Made by a program: the position numbers and the translations under genes
Notes under the pieces: generated by a model
The model's input: only the letters and a program-made list of their open reading frames with translations
What the model was told of the DNA's origin: nothing
Database searches by the model: none
NCBI GenBank assembly: GCA_963854835.1
Contig: OY978526.1
Span: 23,094,334 to 23,158,333, forward strand
DNA from: Megamerina dolium
Lineage: Eukaryota; Arthropoda; Insecta; Diptera; Megamerinidae
DNA: 64,000 nucleotides
Direction: 5' to 3'
Shown here: in pieces, positions 1 through 11,989 of the stretch
Layout of the letters: every line of letters begins with the position of its first letter
Numbering within the stretch: position 1 is the first letter of the stretch

Positions 1-1128
1 GAAGACGAAATGAAAATGTCCGAAATATAATTTGGACAGGGGTGGGGTGCATGAATGATGGTGGTTTTTGGGGCAGTAACTTTTTATCTTGCATTAACTT
101 AATTGTAATTGCTGTTGTTTGCTATTGTTGTACGACAGCAATTCATTGTTGTGTAATATGAGTACGTATGTCATATGAAACTTTTGCGAATACATCGTAC
201 CATTGTGTCTGTTAAGGAAAAGCATCATCTTTATTCCAACTGACCATCTTGTGAAGATGAATGTGTGGAGGTGGAGGTAAAAGTGAACACGTTTGTGGAT
301 AAATGGGTTGATAATTGTTGTACGAGAATTGATGGTATGTATGTGCATACCTTACTACATGTGTGCTAGTGAGGAATTTAATTTATTTGAAATATGACAC
401 CATTCATAGTAGTCAGAATGTAGAGCATCTATTTGGCCAAGGAATGAAGGAATCTTTTGTGCAACTTTTGAAGAAATTCCATCTAAACTAATGGAATTTA
501 TTTATAATTTCACAAAGGCATACTTAAACATTTAAACTGCTATCCGTTTAAAAATCATACAAAGTATGTACCTATTGGCATTTTAGTTTGTATTGGGAAC
601 AAATTAAACTCACCAAAAGATGATGAATATTCGATAGAGTGCAATAAAATTGACCCATAAACTGGTGCTATATACACACAGACTTTGTTATTATGATTCG
701 AGTTGACTCAAACATTGTCGTTATCAAAGAATCAAACATCATAAAACTTGTGCACAAGCAAAGTTTTTATGACAAATTGTTATTGCACGTGAAACACATA
801 CGAGGGCAATAGATGTCCACCCACCCAAAGTACGAGTTACTTCGGTTTGCGAATACCACACAAAAGAGATTCGTCGTGAGAGCGTGAGAGAAAGAGAGAG
901 AGATAGAGAGAGACAAATTGCGCTGACTGACCATTTGTGGTATTTTTACGACTCGTACCAACGAATTTATCGCTTTGACCCCACTCGTATTTTCATGATT
1001 TATTTTGCTGCTTTACGCACTGGTGCTTCCAGCACACTCATTTGCAATTAACTTATAATTACAATAAATACAATTGTTAATCTAGCGTTTTAATGAAATG
1101 GCGAATAATGCCGTTGAAATACCGATTG
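1..1128. other. 3' flank of the LRR gene, no gene seen
   Basis: No coding region is convincing here. On the minus strand this is downstream of the LRR-gene stop codon. The reverse complement of 999-1004 reads AATAAA, about 125 bases past the stop, and is a candidate polyadenylation signal; another lies near 499-504. A purine-rich GAGA tract occupies about 876-914. The 3' UTR end cannot be fixed from sequence alone. Confidence 0.5.
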
Positions 1129-4100
1129 TCACCATAGACCAAATTTACGAGTCGATTTGATAACGTCGTCGCCGCCACTGGCAACTTGTGTGATGCGCTC
1201 ACGCTTGAACATGCCGCCAAATTCGGTACCATTTGACGTTGTTGTTGTTGCCGTTGTTGGTGCTGGTAGTGTTGGTGGTGATGATGTTGCAGTTGTCGTC
1301 GCAGTCCCAATCTGGAATCTATCACTCGGACCCTTTGACGCCACACCGAATAGTTCCATAGGCAACACTTCACTATGCAGTCGTCCGGTTGTTTGACCAG
1401 AGTCTGGAGTCATTTCAATGTAAAAAGAATCTGCATCGAGCATGGCGGATGAATGAGTGCTACTAATACTACCCGTTTGGGAGCCATCAGTGCTGTTGCT
1501 GCTGCTGCTGGTACTGCACATATTAGAAGATTGTTGTGTGCCGAGTGAGGCATTGTAGAATTGTCTGCAAGATTTCAACTTATCTTCGATAGCGGAAGTC
1601 TTTTGCAATTCTCGCACATGTAGATTGTGCAGTGGTGAGCTGTAGGGCGGCTGATGTCGCGCACTGTGATGCCATTTATTTGTCAAATTTGAATTTGCAT
1701 TTTGATTGCTTTGCTGCTGGTAACTGAGAAAACTATGCACATCGTCATCGTTGAGATGCTGTTGATGCGGACGCTGTTGGTGGGCCAGATGACGACGCCA
1801 CGGCACATCGCAACGATACACATGCATCAGACCAACGAGCAAAACCATAAACAGCGACAGAGATAACAAAATTACAAGACCCGGATGTCCGGTTGTGGCG
1901 GTGGTCTTACGTATGCCAAGCCATTGTTCAGATTGCGATAACTGCTCGCGTCCATGAACCGACGATGAATTGAGTGCACTTACCTTGGCGACAAACGGTT
2001 CATAGTGATGGATCTCATGATGCTGTCGTTGCTGTGCAAATGTACTGGGCTCATGTAGACGGTCATTAATTGGTGTGTTGACGGTGCTGTGTTTATGTTG
2101 TGCCGTATGATGCTGTGACATTTTGACACCACGAGTCTCATGTTCATTTGCTGTCGCCGTTGGTTTCGGCTCTTTGAGCAGTTGCTGCGAATCAACATGC
2201 TGTCGGGTGAGAGCCTCATTTTCGCGCGGTGTGTTCAAAGCATAATGGTGGTGATGGTGCTGCTCCTGTGGCTGTGGCTGCTGCTGTTGCTTTTGTGGAT
2301 TTGAATGTTTTGTGATTGTCATCTTCTTCATTATAAGTGATGGTTTCCTTTTGGCCTCCGTATGCTTTTTCATATTCTTAACTAGGCTGACAGTTGCAGT
2401 GGCAATTGCTGCTTCAGTTGTTGTTGTTGTTGTCGTTATTTCTTCTGTCGGGTTTTCCATTTTCTTTCTGGTATCTCTGCTTTTGACAACTGGCTTGTCT
2501 CCAAGCGGCAAAGCGTCGTGGTTGTGCTCGTTTGTCTTTTCTGTTATTGCTTCCGTTTCTACTGCTTGGTTATCGGTGCTCTGTTCGGTTAGTCCCGTTA
2601 TATCATGCAACCATACCGTTTCGCCGACTAATGGTGTTGGCAATGTATATTGCTGCTGGCTTAGGGCCAATACGTCTGCATGATTTCCTTTAAATTTGTA
2701 GGGCTCGTTTATTTTGTCAGTTATGGTTGTCATCGTTCTCATCGTTGTCGTCGTCGTCGTCGTCGTCGGAGTCGTCGTCGTCGGAGTCGGCGTCGTTATG
2801 GTCGTTGCTGACGGCGATGGCAGCTGCAGCAACAACTGATTCGCTTCGACCAAAATATTCTCTCCTCTGTGCATAAGCAATGGCGTACCAATTAAATGTC
2901 TATCCTTAATATGCAGTTGCAATGGTTCATGTTTCCTTGCTGGTGGCTTTGCTGAGGTGGCTCGGTGTGTTTCGTTTGTTGGATTTGACATTTTTGTTGT
3001 GCCAATTGTTGGCAATGGTTCGGACTGTTGTCGTCTTGCCAAAATTAAATTTTCCTTTCTTTCCGATTGCTGGTGCCGGCTTGTATTCATATTTTGCTGA
3101 CCGGAAATACCATAAATGTTGAGTTTAGCTTGTGTTGTGCTATCGACGTCTTCTTGTGTATAATTATATTGCTTATCTCCATACTTGTCAGTAGTTGCTA
3201 TTGTAGAATTCACAATGCCAGCAACAACTGACGCTTTAAAGTCGTTTTGTCTTAATAAACTAGTTGTCTCGACATAATTGTTGTCTGATTTTATCATTGA
3301 TGGAATTGTTTGTGGCACATGAGTTGTTATTGTTATATCATTTGATGAAGTCTCTGGTGTTGCCACATCCCTCACAATCGGTGCGGTGGTTGTAATAGTG
3401 CTTGTTATTTTATCGACATTTTCTTGGTTAGAAATTCGTTCACTATTATTTAATGATGACGTTGATGGCAAGTGAGTTGCTCTAACTGCTGTTGTTGTGT
3501 TGTGTGCAGCTTGTGTGCTGGTAGTTGTTGGTAGATGTTTTCTAAAATTTATTGCAGCTGCTCTTGTACTCGTTGATGATGATGGTGGGGATGAGGATGA
3601 AAACGATGATGTTGGTGTTGGTGTTGTTGTAGCTGTTATTGTTGTGGATACTGTGGTATCAGTAGTAGCGCTCGTAAAAGTTTGTGTCGATTGTGCAAAA
3701 GGTTCATCTTGATTGGCAAATTTTATGTCGGTTATTGCTGCTGTTGCGCTTAAATTTGCCGTTGCCGATGTTACAGTACTGTTTGGCATCTCAATACTTT
3801 GTTGTTGTTTTGGAGGAAATGTTGTTGCACTAGCACTAGCATTAGTAGATTTTAGTAATGTTTTTGTGGCTTGCACATTTGCCGTCGTGCCGCCGTCTGT
3901 TTGGAGAAAAGTTTTCATCGTAGTGGTATCGCCAAGCCGGGATGCTAGTACTGATGGCATTGTAGTGTGTACTATCGTTTCGGCAACGGCAGTTGCTTGA
4001 ATCTGATTCAGTGATTCCTGTTGCAAACTTTCTGTTATTTCAGTTGTGAAATTCTTTTGATTAAACTCTAAAACTTTTCTCTTTGTAGTTGTAGTTTTCG

Positions 4101-4905
4101 TTTTAGCGTTTTTTAGTGGCTTAATTGGCAAATTGAAACTACTCCTGCTCCGAACAGTTTCCGTCTTGTGTTCGTCTGACAATGCTCTATCTGTGCCATC
4201 ACCAACTGCCTTATTCGCTTGCCGTGCACAACTGGGCGGAATTTCTCGCATTGCGTTTCGATTGTTTGAATGTACACAATTGCCGTTGAATTTCACAAAG
4301 AAATTATGCATTCGCACAAATGTTTGCTTCAAATCCAGTTTTCCCCTCTGCTGATAACCCAATTTTCCGTCTATCTTGGATTGCTCATTGTCGACATTGT
4401 AAGTAATACCGTCAACCAATTCACCGTTTGAACTACGTTCCAAAATACGACAAGGGCTAGCCCACTCTGCTATACCCAGTAAATCACTACATTTTATTGG
4501 ATTATCCTCTAGCAAGAGATCGCGTAAATGTGGCAGCGTATGAACGATGGATTGACTTATACCTTTTATACCAGAAGATTGTAGATTTAATGTTAGCAAT
4601 TTTGGCAATGATAAAGCTGGCATATAGAGCAGCATATTGCCGGACAAATCTAAAGTGCGCAAATTGTTAAGTCCTTGAAACGATTGTATTTGTATATCCA
4701 TAATTTTATTGTTTTGCAAGAAAATATTCTCCAACGATGTCGGCAAACTGACGGGCACTTTGCGTAAATTGTTGTGATCCAAAAAGACCGTTTCAAGAAT
4801 TTCCAATCTACCGAGAGCATCGTCTTCAATGTCATCGATATGACTGTATGATAGATCGAGATATTGCAGCAGTGGATAACTGTCTAAGTCGCCACAATTG
4901 ATTAC
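1129..4905 (-). CDS. LRR transmembrane protein, exon 2 (C-terminal 1258 aa)
   Basis: This exon carries the last six or seven leucine-rich repeats, the stalk, the membrane helix and the cytoplasmic tail. The acceptor is a pyrimidine-rich tract ending TTTACAG at 4906-4908, and the exon opens in phase 0 with V-I-N, continuing an LRR begun in exon 1. LRR motifs such as LQYLDLSYSHI and LRTLDLSGNML run to about residue 612 of the joined protein and end in a short NPIKC...SPC cap. Residues of about 620-1465 are low-complexity Thr/Ser/Gln/His, mucin-like, with poly-Thr and poly-His runs. A hydrophobic helix (LVILLSLSLFMVLLVGLMHVY) at about 1467-1488 is followed by basic residues (PWRRH), giving a type I topology. 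The tail of about 230 aa has a Ser-rich stretch and the acidic/aromatic motif DSFYIEMTPDSG near 1615. The stop TGA is at 1129-1131. Function is inferred as cell-surface adhesion or signalling; I do not recognise the orthologue (fly 2mit-type LRR receptors are one thing to compare). Confidence 0.9.
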   Translation of the reverse strand, partial: VINCGDLDSYPLLQYLDLSYSHIDDIEDDALGRLEILETVFLDHNNLRKVPVSLPTSLENIFLQNNKIMDIQIQSFQGLNNLRTLDLSGNMLLYMPALSLPKLLTLNLQSSGIKGISQSIVHTLPHLRDLLLEDNPIKCSDLLGIAEWASPCRILERSSNGELVDGITYNVDNEQSKIDGKLGYQQRGKLDLKQTFVRMHNFFVKFNGNCVHSNNRNAMREIPPSCARQANKAVGDGTDRALSDEHKTETVRSRSSFNLPIKPLKNAKTKTTTTKRKVLEFNQKNFTTEITESLQQESLNQIQATAVAETIVHTTMPSVLASRLGDTTTMKTFLQTDGGTTANVQATKTLLKSTNASASATTFPPKQQQSIEMPNSTVTSATANLSATAAITDIKFANQDEPFAQSTQTFTSATTDTTVSTTITATTTPTPTSSFSSSSPPSSSTSTRAAAINFRKHLPTTTSTQAAHNTTTAVRATHLPSTSSLNNSERISNQENVDKITSTITTTAPIVRDVATPETSSNDITITTHVPQTIPSMIKSDNNYVETTSLLRQNDFKASVVAGIVNSTIATTDKYGDKQYNYTQEDVDSTTQAKLNIYGISGQQNMNTSRHQQSERKENLILARRQQSEPLPTIGTTKMSNPTNETHRATSAKPPARKHEPLQLHIKDRHLIGTPLLMHRGENILVEANQLLLQLPSPSATTITTPTPTTTTPTTTTTTTTMRTMTTITDKINEPYKFKGNHADVLALSQQQYTLPTPLVGETVWLHDITGLTEQSTDNQAVETEAITEKTNEHNHDALPLGDKPVVKSRDTRKKMENPTEEITTTTTTTEAAIATATVSLVKNMKKHTEAKRKPSLIMKKMTITKHSNPQKQQQQPQPQEQHHHHHYALNTPRENEALTRQHVDSQQLLKEPKPTATANEHETRGVKMSQHHTAQHKHSTVNTPINDRLHEPSTFAQQRQHHEIHHYEPFVAKVSALNSSSVHGREQLSQSEQWLGIRKTTATTGHPGLVILLSLSLFMVLLVGLMHVYRCDVPWRRHLAHQQRPHQQHLNDDDVHSFLSYQQQSNQNANSNLTNKWHHSARHQPPYSSPLHNLHVRELQKTSAIEDKLKSCRQFYNASLGTQQSSNMCSTSSSSNSTDGSQTGSISSTHSSAMLDADSFYIEMTPDSGQTTGRLHSEVLPMELFGVASKGPSDRFQIGTATTTATSSPPTLPAPTTATTTTSNGTEFGGMFKRERITQVASGGDDVIKSTRKFGLW

Positions 4906-4984
4906 CTGTAAAGAGAAGAAATTCAAGCGATTAATCTAAAACGTCCTTTGGATTATATTGTGCAGGGTTTTGATATTTTTTATA

Positions 4985-5722
4985 CTCTGTATAGAAAAAT
5001 ATTTATAGAAAAATATAGTTTGATGAAGATTGGTCAAAGGGTACGTGCAGTGTAGAAAATGGGCATTATCGGTCAACTGCAATCAGACATCAATCTCGGA
5101 GTTTTTGAAAATTTGAAGCCATCACAACATTAAATATTCGATGTAGAACAACAATATTGAGTGAATAGATTAATATTGTAAAGGGCAATAGCCGTGAAGA
5201 AATGCGCAAACCACGTCCACGATTTAATGAAGCTCCGATACAAAATCCTTGAATTTTTTAAAACCTCAAACCACGCTATCTTGCATAATCTTCCATCTAG
5301 AAAAACCAGATTTGTTACGTAGATTAAAACTGTAGTGGGTAAATAAATTGCGAGAAGAGGTGGGCTACGCCCGCTATTTAATATAGCTCCAATACAAAGG
5401 CACTGCATTTTTTTAAACCACCATAGCATGGTGGTTTAAAAGCTTCTAGTTCGGACTGTCAGATTTGTAGGCGAGCCACGCCTACTATATTATGTACCTC
5501 TCATATGAAGCACCGGAATCTAAATGGAGTTCAAATACAAAGTCGCTCAATTTGTTCAAACCTTCAACAGTTGTAACATACACAATCTTTCAGTTAGGAC
5601 AGCCAGATTCGGCACATGTTTTCGAATTTTACTGTATAATAATCTCAGTGAAAGTGTGCGAGCAAATGCAAAAATGGAGATCTAACCGGGCGCTTAAAGG
5701 TTCTAGAATTCTTTGTCAATAA
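4985..5722 (+). repeat. P-family repeat, decayed copy, left part
   Basis: Diverged tandem units of about 150 bp carry the P hallmarks: CCACG(C/T)CCAC-like boxes, GCTCCxATACAAA, and the phrase beginning GGGTACGT ... GGGCAT(A)ATCGGTCAACTG, which also occurs in the 12 kb element. The element head (GTCY microsatellite) is missing. The array is interrupted by a LINE relic and resumes at 6545. Confidence 0.7.
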
Positions 5723-5724
5723 CC

Positions 5725-6540
5725 CCATTTTGTTTAACAAGGACACACTGGCCTCAAAAATATCATACTTCCGACACTTCGAAATCGTTATAAGCGAAAG
5801 AGAAGCATGGAGGAATGATTCAATCACCTTCAAGCAAGGCTCACAGGTCTGGTACACGGACGGGTTGAAGCTAGTGTCTTCGAAGAAAGACGCAAGGATC
5901 CCACATTTATATATTATCAGATAGCCAAGCAGCTGTAAAAGCTCTTCAATCTTTCAAAATCACCTCTAAATTAGTAGATGAATGTCTCAGCCTTCTAAAT
6001 GATCTACGAAACCTAAATACTGTAGTATTAAGGTGGATAATAGTTGATAAACTAGTCAAAATGGACACTGAAAAGCCCCTAATCGGCCCTGAACCCTTCT
6101 GTGGTTTGGCTAGATGCAACGCCAAGGAGGTTATCAGGAAATGGGAGGAAAAGAAAGTTGCAGAACATTGGCTCAATAGTACAGGGCAGCGTCAAGCAAT
6201 ACAATTCCTAATCCCAAAAAAAGGGATATCTAAAAAGATGCTCACGTTTGGTAGAGCTGACCTACATATTCTTTGTGGTTATTTTACAGGCCACTGCAGC
6301 CTCAGATACCACGTAAAGAAGTTAGATCTATCTGACACTGATGTCTGCAGATTCTGCTACCTAGACATGAAAAGCTCGGAGCACATTCTCTGTGAATGTC
6401 AAGCTCTTGGCAGACAAAGACTAAACTACTTTGGTGATAGTTCAGTGCCTCCATATAAATTGTGGAATAATGAACCCAACAAAGTGATGAAATTTATTAA
6501 GAGCCTGAAAATTTAGGGTTACCCAAAGACTGCACAATAG
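5725..6540 (+). mobile_element. LINE relic: RNase H and C-terminal end of ORF2 (I/LOA type)
   Basis: Broken frames encode the end of a non-LTR retrotransposon ORF2. An RNase H start (VWYTDGLKL, with the usual TDGS Ser replaced by Leu) is followed in another frame by the DSQAAVKAL motif and then, after loss of the expected WVPGH..GNE block, by a 151-aa open stretch from 6061. That stretch contains GPEPFCG and a C-terminal Cys/His motif (CRFC...HILCEC). The relic has at least one frameshift and two internal deletions and cannot be active. It sits inside a P array in the LRR-gene intron, antisense to the gene. Confidence 0.8.
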
Positions 6541-6544
6541 ATCA

Positions 6545-7270
6545 AGTGTGGTCGCAGTGCATAAGGGTCTGCTAATAAAACAGGTGAGCCACGCCCACTA
6601 CTTAATGTAGCCCCCTTATAAAGGCACTGAATTTTTTCAAGCCTTAAATCACTGTCATATATTCAATCTTCTAGTTAATAATGTTAGATTTGCTACAGAG
6701 ATTAAGGTTTTAGTGGATAGTTATCACTCAAGAAATGTGCGAGTCACGCCCAGTGTATAATATATTGCCTATATAAAGTCCCTGAATTAAAGAAAGAATA
6801 CAACTGCCATGCCCTACTGCAAGTAGGGCAACCAGACTTGTTACATTAATTATAGCTATTGTAGAAAATAATCTCGCAATAAGTGGACGTGCCACACCCA
6901 CTATTTAATCCCATACAAAGTCGTGAAATATTTTAAAGATTTAAACCGCTATCACTTAACATTCCATTTAGGACAACCAAATTTGAGACTTGGGTTGAGG
7001 TTTGAGTAGATAATATTTTCTCAAGAAGTTGGAGAGCTAGTCCCACTATCTAATGTAGCTTCAATACAAAATCCCTGCTGTAATTTGTCCGTTAACTTTT
7101 AATTATCCCCCCTAAAAAAGTGCGTAAGGCAGCCATATTTGGTAAGTGAATACGTAGATTCGAGATTAAAGATTTACTGGAAAAAATGGGTGTGTCGCCC
7201 TCACTATATTACATATCTTCCATACAAGATTTATATTTTTACCCATTTAATTCTAAAGTTTGTTATAAAT
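6545..7270 (+). repeat. P-family repeat, decayed copy, right part
   Basis: About five diverged units spaced roughly 137-150 bp continue the array interrupted by the LINE relic. Each carries a box like GAGCCACGCCCACTA followed by a GTAGC...ATACAAA segment (near 6590, 6740, 6885, 7025 and 7190). The units decay into A+T-rich sequence towards 7270. Confidence 0.7.
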
Positions 7271-8827
7271 TATTTAAGAAAGACTAAGACAACAATATTA
7301 ATATATAAGTTTATACTCTAAAATATATTTAGCGTGCAAAAAATACCATCCACACAAAACAAAAGTTGGTGTCGACCGGCAGTAGGGCAACATATTCATA
7401 TCTAACTTAAATCTGCTATAATTGTTTTATTGTCTTCAACACCTAAACTGATTATGCTCATGAGCTTGTTTAATCAACCTTTTGCATGTTTTCTGCTAAG
7501 TGAGCACCCTGTTGAGACTCATGAAATTAATGAAAAGGTAAAAGCACTTTGTTTATTCGACATTCTATTATGCACATACATACACTCTATGTACATGCCT
7601 GTATACAAGTACATAATATCTTCCTGCTACACACTATTTTCTTATTTAGCTAAAATGGCAAAGTACAGATTCAAAGATGTCACAAATAAATAGCGCCTAC
7701 AGAGTAGCGAAGATAATGAGGAAAAATCCGTAGCAAAAACCAAAGAGTACAGTGGTAAACATATAGACGAATATTAAGTGAATCGTGTAGCAGACGTACC
7801 AAAAACAAGCAAAATAATTGTATTTATGTTCGTACCTAGACGATTATCCTCTTTTGTATCATCACCGTGCATACGCTTAAGCTTTATCGTTATTATCCTT
7901 ATTCCAATTATTCGGAATTATAAATGCCTACATTGGCCGTAAGGTGAATACTTTTATGGTAAGCATTCTTCGTTTTTCTATTTCTCTTACCCTTCTAAGC
8001 TCTAAAGCTGAGTTGCTGACACTGTAGGCTCTCGTATAAAATGAACGACAAGGATACCCCCTTGAATGCGGCATTATGATACCTGCTACTACCAAACAAT
8101 TGTGTGTGTGTGTGTGTGTGTGTTGCCTCATATATGAGTTTGTTTCTAAGCATTTTCATAAGAAGTTATCTTTTGTTTACACTTAACGGAATTGAAGTGG
8201 CATTTTCTCCAAAGAAAATGTAATGTCGTGCGTAAATTATGATAACGGCAAATGCAGCAGCTACCAAAAGGATATGGAGAGCATACATAGTAAAGGCAAC
8301 CATATACAAATGCTTAAGTAATAAATCTCCTTATGCCAGATCCTCTTTGTCTTATTTAATTTTTTTCCACTCGACCATGTCAGTCAGAGTGGCTTCTTCA
8401 TGCACTAGCGCATCGTACGTTAAACATCTCTGGAGACTTTAATATACATATTTCTGTGGTGGCGTCCTTTCACATAGAAATTATTAAATTTCATGATTTC
8501 TTCTACATTTTTGTTTTTTGTAAACAATGCATATAGTTGTTTGGTTGGTAATAAAATTTTATGTGAAAGCTGCTGGTAATTAATGAATTTAATTGTGACT
8601 TGAAAAGTCATCTCAAATTAGTATGCATAACTTTTAATTACCGCAACTCATAATTTGACATTTCATCGTAAATTTTATTAGTAAATTCCATAGAGCGAAA
8701 GTATTTGCATTTGAATTTAATAGTTTGCATAATTTGCTTCTAGAAGATTTCTTGGCGCTTAGTTTCTGGATAAAAAATATATTTTTCTGTCATGAATCTT
8801 AGAAAACGTAATGTCACAATAGTTTTA
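7271..8827. other. Intron sequence with a GT microsatellite; no gene
   Basis: Apart from a (TG)11 tract at 8101-8123, I see no repeat family, coding signal or RNA gene. Short open frames lack codon bias or recognisable motifs. Confidence 0.5.
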
Positions 8828-8942
8828 TCGTTCGAAATCGGACAATATAATTAGATCCCTTCCAATATTAAATAAATTTGATATACACAGCAAGACTATA
8901 AAAGAAGCACGAGTAAAGTCTTTCGGAGTCTTATTGCCAATC
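8828..8942 (+). mobile_element. SINE copy F, 5'-truncated and decayed
   Basis: The stretch aligns with the 3' body of the SINE family seen intact at 26909. It preserves in order the segments equivalent to GTTCGGAACCGG, TAGGTCCCTTCTAAT, a CAAATTT-GATACACA-like stretch and AAAGAAGC, ending near TTTCGGAGTC. The tRNA-like head is absent. Confidence 0.6.
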
Positions 8943-9639
8943 TGTCGAATTGGCGTAAATATTTCAGAAAATGTATTCGATCCAAAAATCCGATGATGAA
9001 CGTCCATGAGAAGTATGTCCGAAACTCCGGCTGAAGAATAAAGTACATCCATACCTTGTTCAATCAATCAAAAGCAAGGACATAATCCTTGTTCATTAAG
9101 TGGACCACGCGAAACCAGACCAAGGCCTGTTAGAGGATATGAGCCCTATAGCTGATACCTCTGGGTGCCAACCACACGAGTTACGGACACTGCAACCAAA
9201 CGACATCTTTTGTACCCAATCCAATCCACCTTCGTATATGTCCCAAATTCAGTGGCAATTCGAATGAATTATTGTCGAAAATATCTTATTCGTTATACGG
9301 CTTTTCGTTTTACGGCCAATTTTTACGGAACGTTTCTAGGCTGTATAGCTCTCAAATTTTTACTGTAATAATTACGATTATCACGATATCATTTAAAATG
9401 TTGACCTCAAATAATTTTGGGAAGACTTGGTCACATTATATTCAGAGGATAGTTGATTAAGTGGCAACAAGCGGATTAAATCCAAAATAGTAGTTGTAAG
9501 TTTGATTTCGTTAAATTCTGTAAAAATGCATGAGAAGAAAATTGTAGGGCTGGAATGGGAGTAAATGGTACCCACTCGAGGTTAAAACTCAAACAAATGG
9601 AAGAAAAATCAAGAAATAGCCCGGCAGCTGTTCAAGACT
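8943..9639. other. Intron sequence, nothing recognised
   Basis: No coding, RNA or repeat feature was recognised in this intron stretch. Confidence 0.4.
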
Positions 9640-10757
9640 CTTCCCTGGAGTGGTAAGATGTATAATCAACCCTCATTCATTTTTTGTTTACTAACTCTTT
9701 TCCTAAACGTACTTACCCCGCATATCGATCTTTTAGAGGGGCTCCTCTTCAAAATTGCTCTTTTTCTTAAATTCAAGATTCCGCTAGATGCGTAAAGTGT
9801 ACGGCAAGCCCCTTTAAAATATTCACCCTTTCCATCTTTCCTCCAAACATACTTGCACGCTGTCTTCAGTAGTTATGGAGATTGCCCTACAAAATGAACC
9901 TAAAATGTGACTTAACCTCATTAGTTGCCGCTATCCTCTTAAGAGGTGAAACATTCTATTAGAACGTGCTTACACTATTATTTACCTACTAATATTTAAC
10001 AAATTTGCTCGCAGGGCTTCCAGTATGCCCCTACAGTGGTAAAGTATATGACCAGCTCCTATTCAATTTTTTACTCCAGAATTCTTCCAAATATACTTGC
10101 CCTGAATCTCCGGCCCTGAATCTTCAACACAATGAACCTAAAAATCGGCAGGAATCCCCATAGTTGCCGACGGATCGCTACTAGAGAGTTTAGGCTAAGA
10201 CCCATACATTTTTTTATCGCCATTTTGCTGAAACGTGCAAAGGGACAACCTTATCTTTAAGACGGCTTCCCTTCAAAATGTATATTTCGTTTTTAATTTA
10301 CTCGCATTGGTCCCAGGATTCCCATAAGGTGGTCATATACTTCACCACTTAATGAAAATCCTGGGAGCCTTTGTATATTCTTTTAAACCAATATTTTCCC
10401 CCAAACATACTTGCTCCCTATCTTCAGCACTTTTGTATTCCTTACACAATGAATCGGTAAATCGGCAAAAATGCTCATAGTTGCCGAGAGAGATGAAATG
10501 TGAGGCTGAGCTTCATTAATTTTTCCTCCCAACCATTCTATCGTAATATGCTAACACCCTATCTCGATGCTCTAAAGGGACTCACCCACACTTTTGATTT
10601 TTTTATAAAATTATCTCACGCCATTCCCTCGGTGCCGGTACAGGGCTCAAATATATTATCAAGCTTCATTCATTTTTCCTCTGCAACATTTCTCCTGAAG
10701 ATCCTAACTCCCTACATCCGCTCTATAAAAAGTCTCCTATACAAAATGAACAAAAAA
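9640..10757 (+). repeat. S-family tandem array (about 7 diverged units)
   Basis: Units of about 140-160 bp share the order GTGAAATGTATGACCGACC-like, CTTACCCCCTATCTCGA-like, TAAAGGG(A/G)CTC, then CTACAAAATGAAC, followed by an AAAATCG..TAGTTGCCGA segment. Recognisable repeats of the CTTGC/CTTACC box fall near 9713, 9850, 10092, 10245, 10408, 10549 and 10702. The same family recurs elsewhere in both orientations. Confidence 0.7.
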
Positions 10758-10758
10758 G

Positions 10759-11173
10759 TTTGTTGTCATTCAAATATCGAAAAATTGCAGCGAATACAAT
10801 CCAAGTGTCTGCGAATTATTGTAAACGCGCCTTGGTATATGAGGAACGTTAACATCCATCAAGATTTAAATGTACCCACAATTTCTGAGGAAGTTGCAAT
10901 GTCTTGCAGAAGCTACATTCAAAAATTACACAGTCATCCGAATCCCCTTGCTAGGCAATTGTTGCTGAGCACGGGGCATCGTCGATTAAAAAGAAAAGAC
11001 ACACTGAATATGCTGTGAAATTGCTATACCTCGTGACTCAACAAATTGTGATGGAACGTTGGGAATACCACATAATTTTTTTTAGTTTGTAAGATTTGAT
11101 TACTTATTGTTAGTTTCTAAGTAATTTTAAAAAGATCCAATAAAAAAGCTTGTTAAAAAAAAAAAAAAAAAAA
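10759..11173 (+). mobile_element. Jockey-clade LINE fragment with poly(A) tail
   Basis: The translation (NIEKLQRIQSKCLRIIVNAP, then WYMRNVNIHQDLNVP) matches the conserved C-terminal end of ORF2 in Jockey-type non-LTR retrotransposons, and the frame closes at 11016-11018. A short 3' UTR with AATAAA at about 11139-11144 leads to a 19-base A tract at 11155-11173. The element is strongly 5'-truncated, as is usual for LINEs. No clear target duplication could be matched. It lies in the LRR-gene intron in antisense orientation. Confidence 0.82.
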
Positions 11174-11989
11174 TTCAATAATATGAAATGTTTCCCTAGC
11201 CTTCCCTAATATAGTGATAATAAAGACATTTCGAATTATTTCTGTTCCATCGAAGTTTATTTTTGGAATTGCCAACGCAACCAACCTCTAAATAAACTCA
11301 ATTCTCCTCTTGTGATATTTTATCATTTTTTCCTTAAGGTCTTTGTAAATCAATGCGTGCATACGAGTATCATATGACGAGACAGTAAGGAATTTTGCAT
11401 ACATCAACATTATTCTGTAGGGATTAAATACCAAAAATAAAAAAAGAAATATCTATTACAAATATTCTGGATAATTTTAATGCTCATTTGTCTATATATT
11501 TTCGTCAAAATCGCAATCTATTATTATTAGTCAAAATATATATTTGCTAAAATGAATAAAACGAAAAAAAAAGGACGTCATTTCAACGTAGTAATCAATC
11601 ATTGTATAAAATTACTGAAAATAACAAAAATTGCTACGAAAAACGTTCTCTTTTCGGTTGTTGCATTTGCAAAGTTCAACATTAAAATTTATTTGCATTA
11701 ATTTCGTATGAAAATAGAAGCTCGCTCATACATGGCAAACATAATTATACGTTTGAGGATACTCGTACATAGGTAGACATCCACACACATCCATCCAGAG
11801 GCGCAAATAGATAGAAACGCAACATGCTAACATGCTGTTAATTGCTGTAAAAGCATTCAAATCGCGGTTCGTTGGTTATGTACGCCTGACGGATTCGCTC
11901 ATTTATCGATTACCGAAAATCAACAAAGAATGAATATCACGTTGGAAAGAGAAATTCTTCGTTGAAAGAGATGAGGTTTGCATTATTAT
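11174..11989. other. Intron sequence, nothing recognised
   Basis: A+T-rich sequence with no recognised coding, RNA or repeat feature. Confidence 0.4.

Noticed and set aside
1157..4354. Plus-strand open frames opposite the LRR exon (for example 2312-2683 and 3497-4000)
   Set aside because: They mirror low-complexity Thr/Gln codons as Val/Cys/Leu runs; the minus-strand frame has LRR motifs and splice sites, so these are shadows.
10500..11018. A single 172-aa protein
   Set aside because: Its first half is S-family repeat DNA read by chance and its second half is a Jockey ORF2 end; the open frame across the join is accidental.
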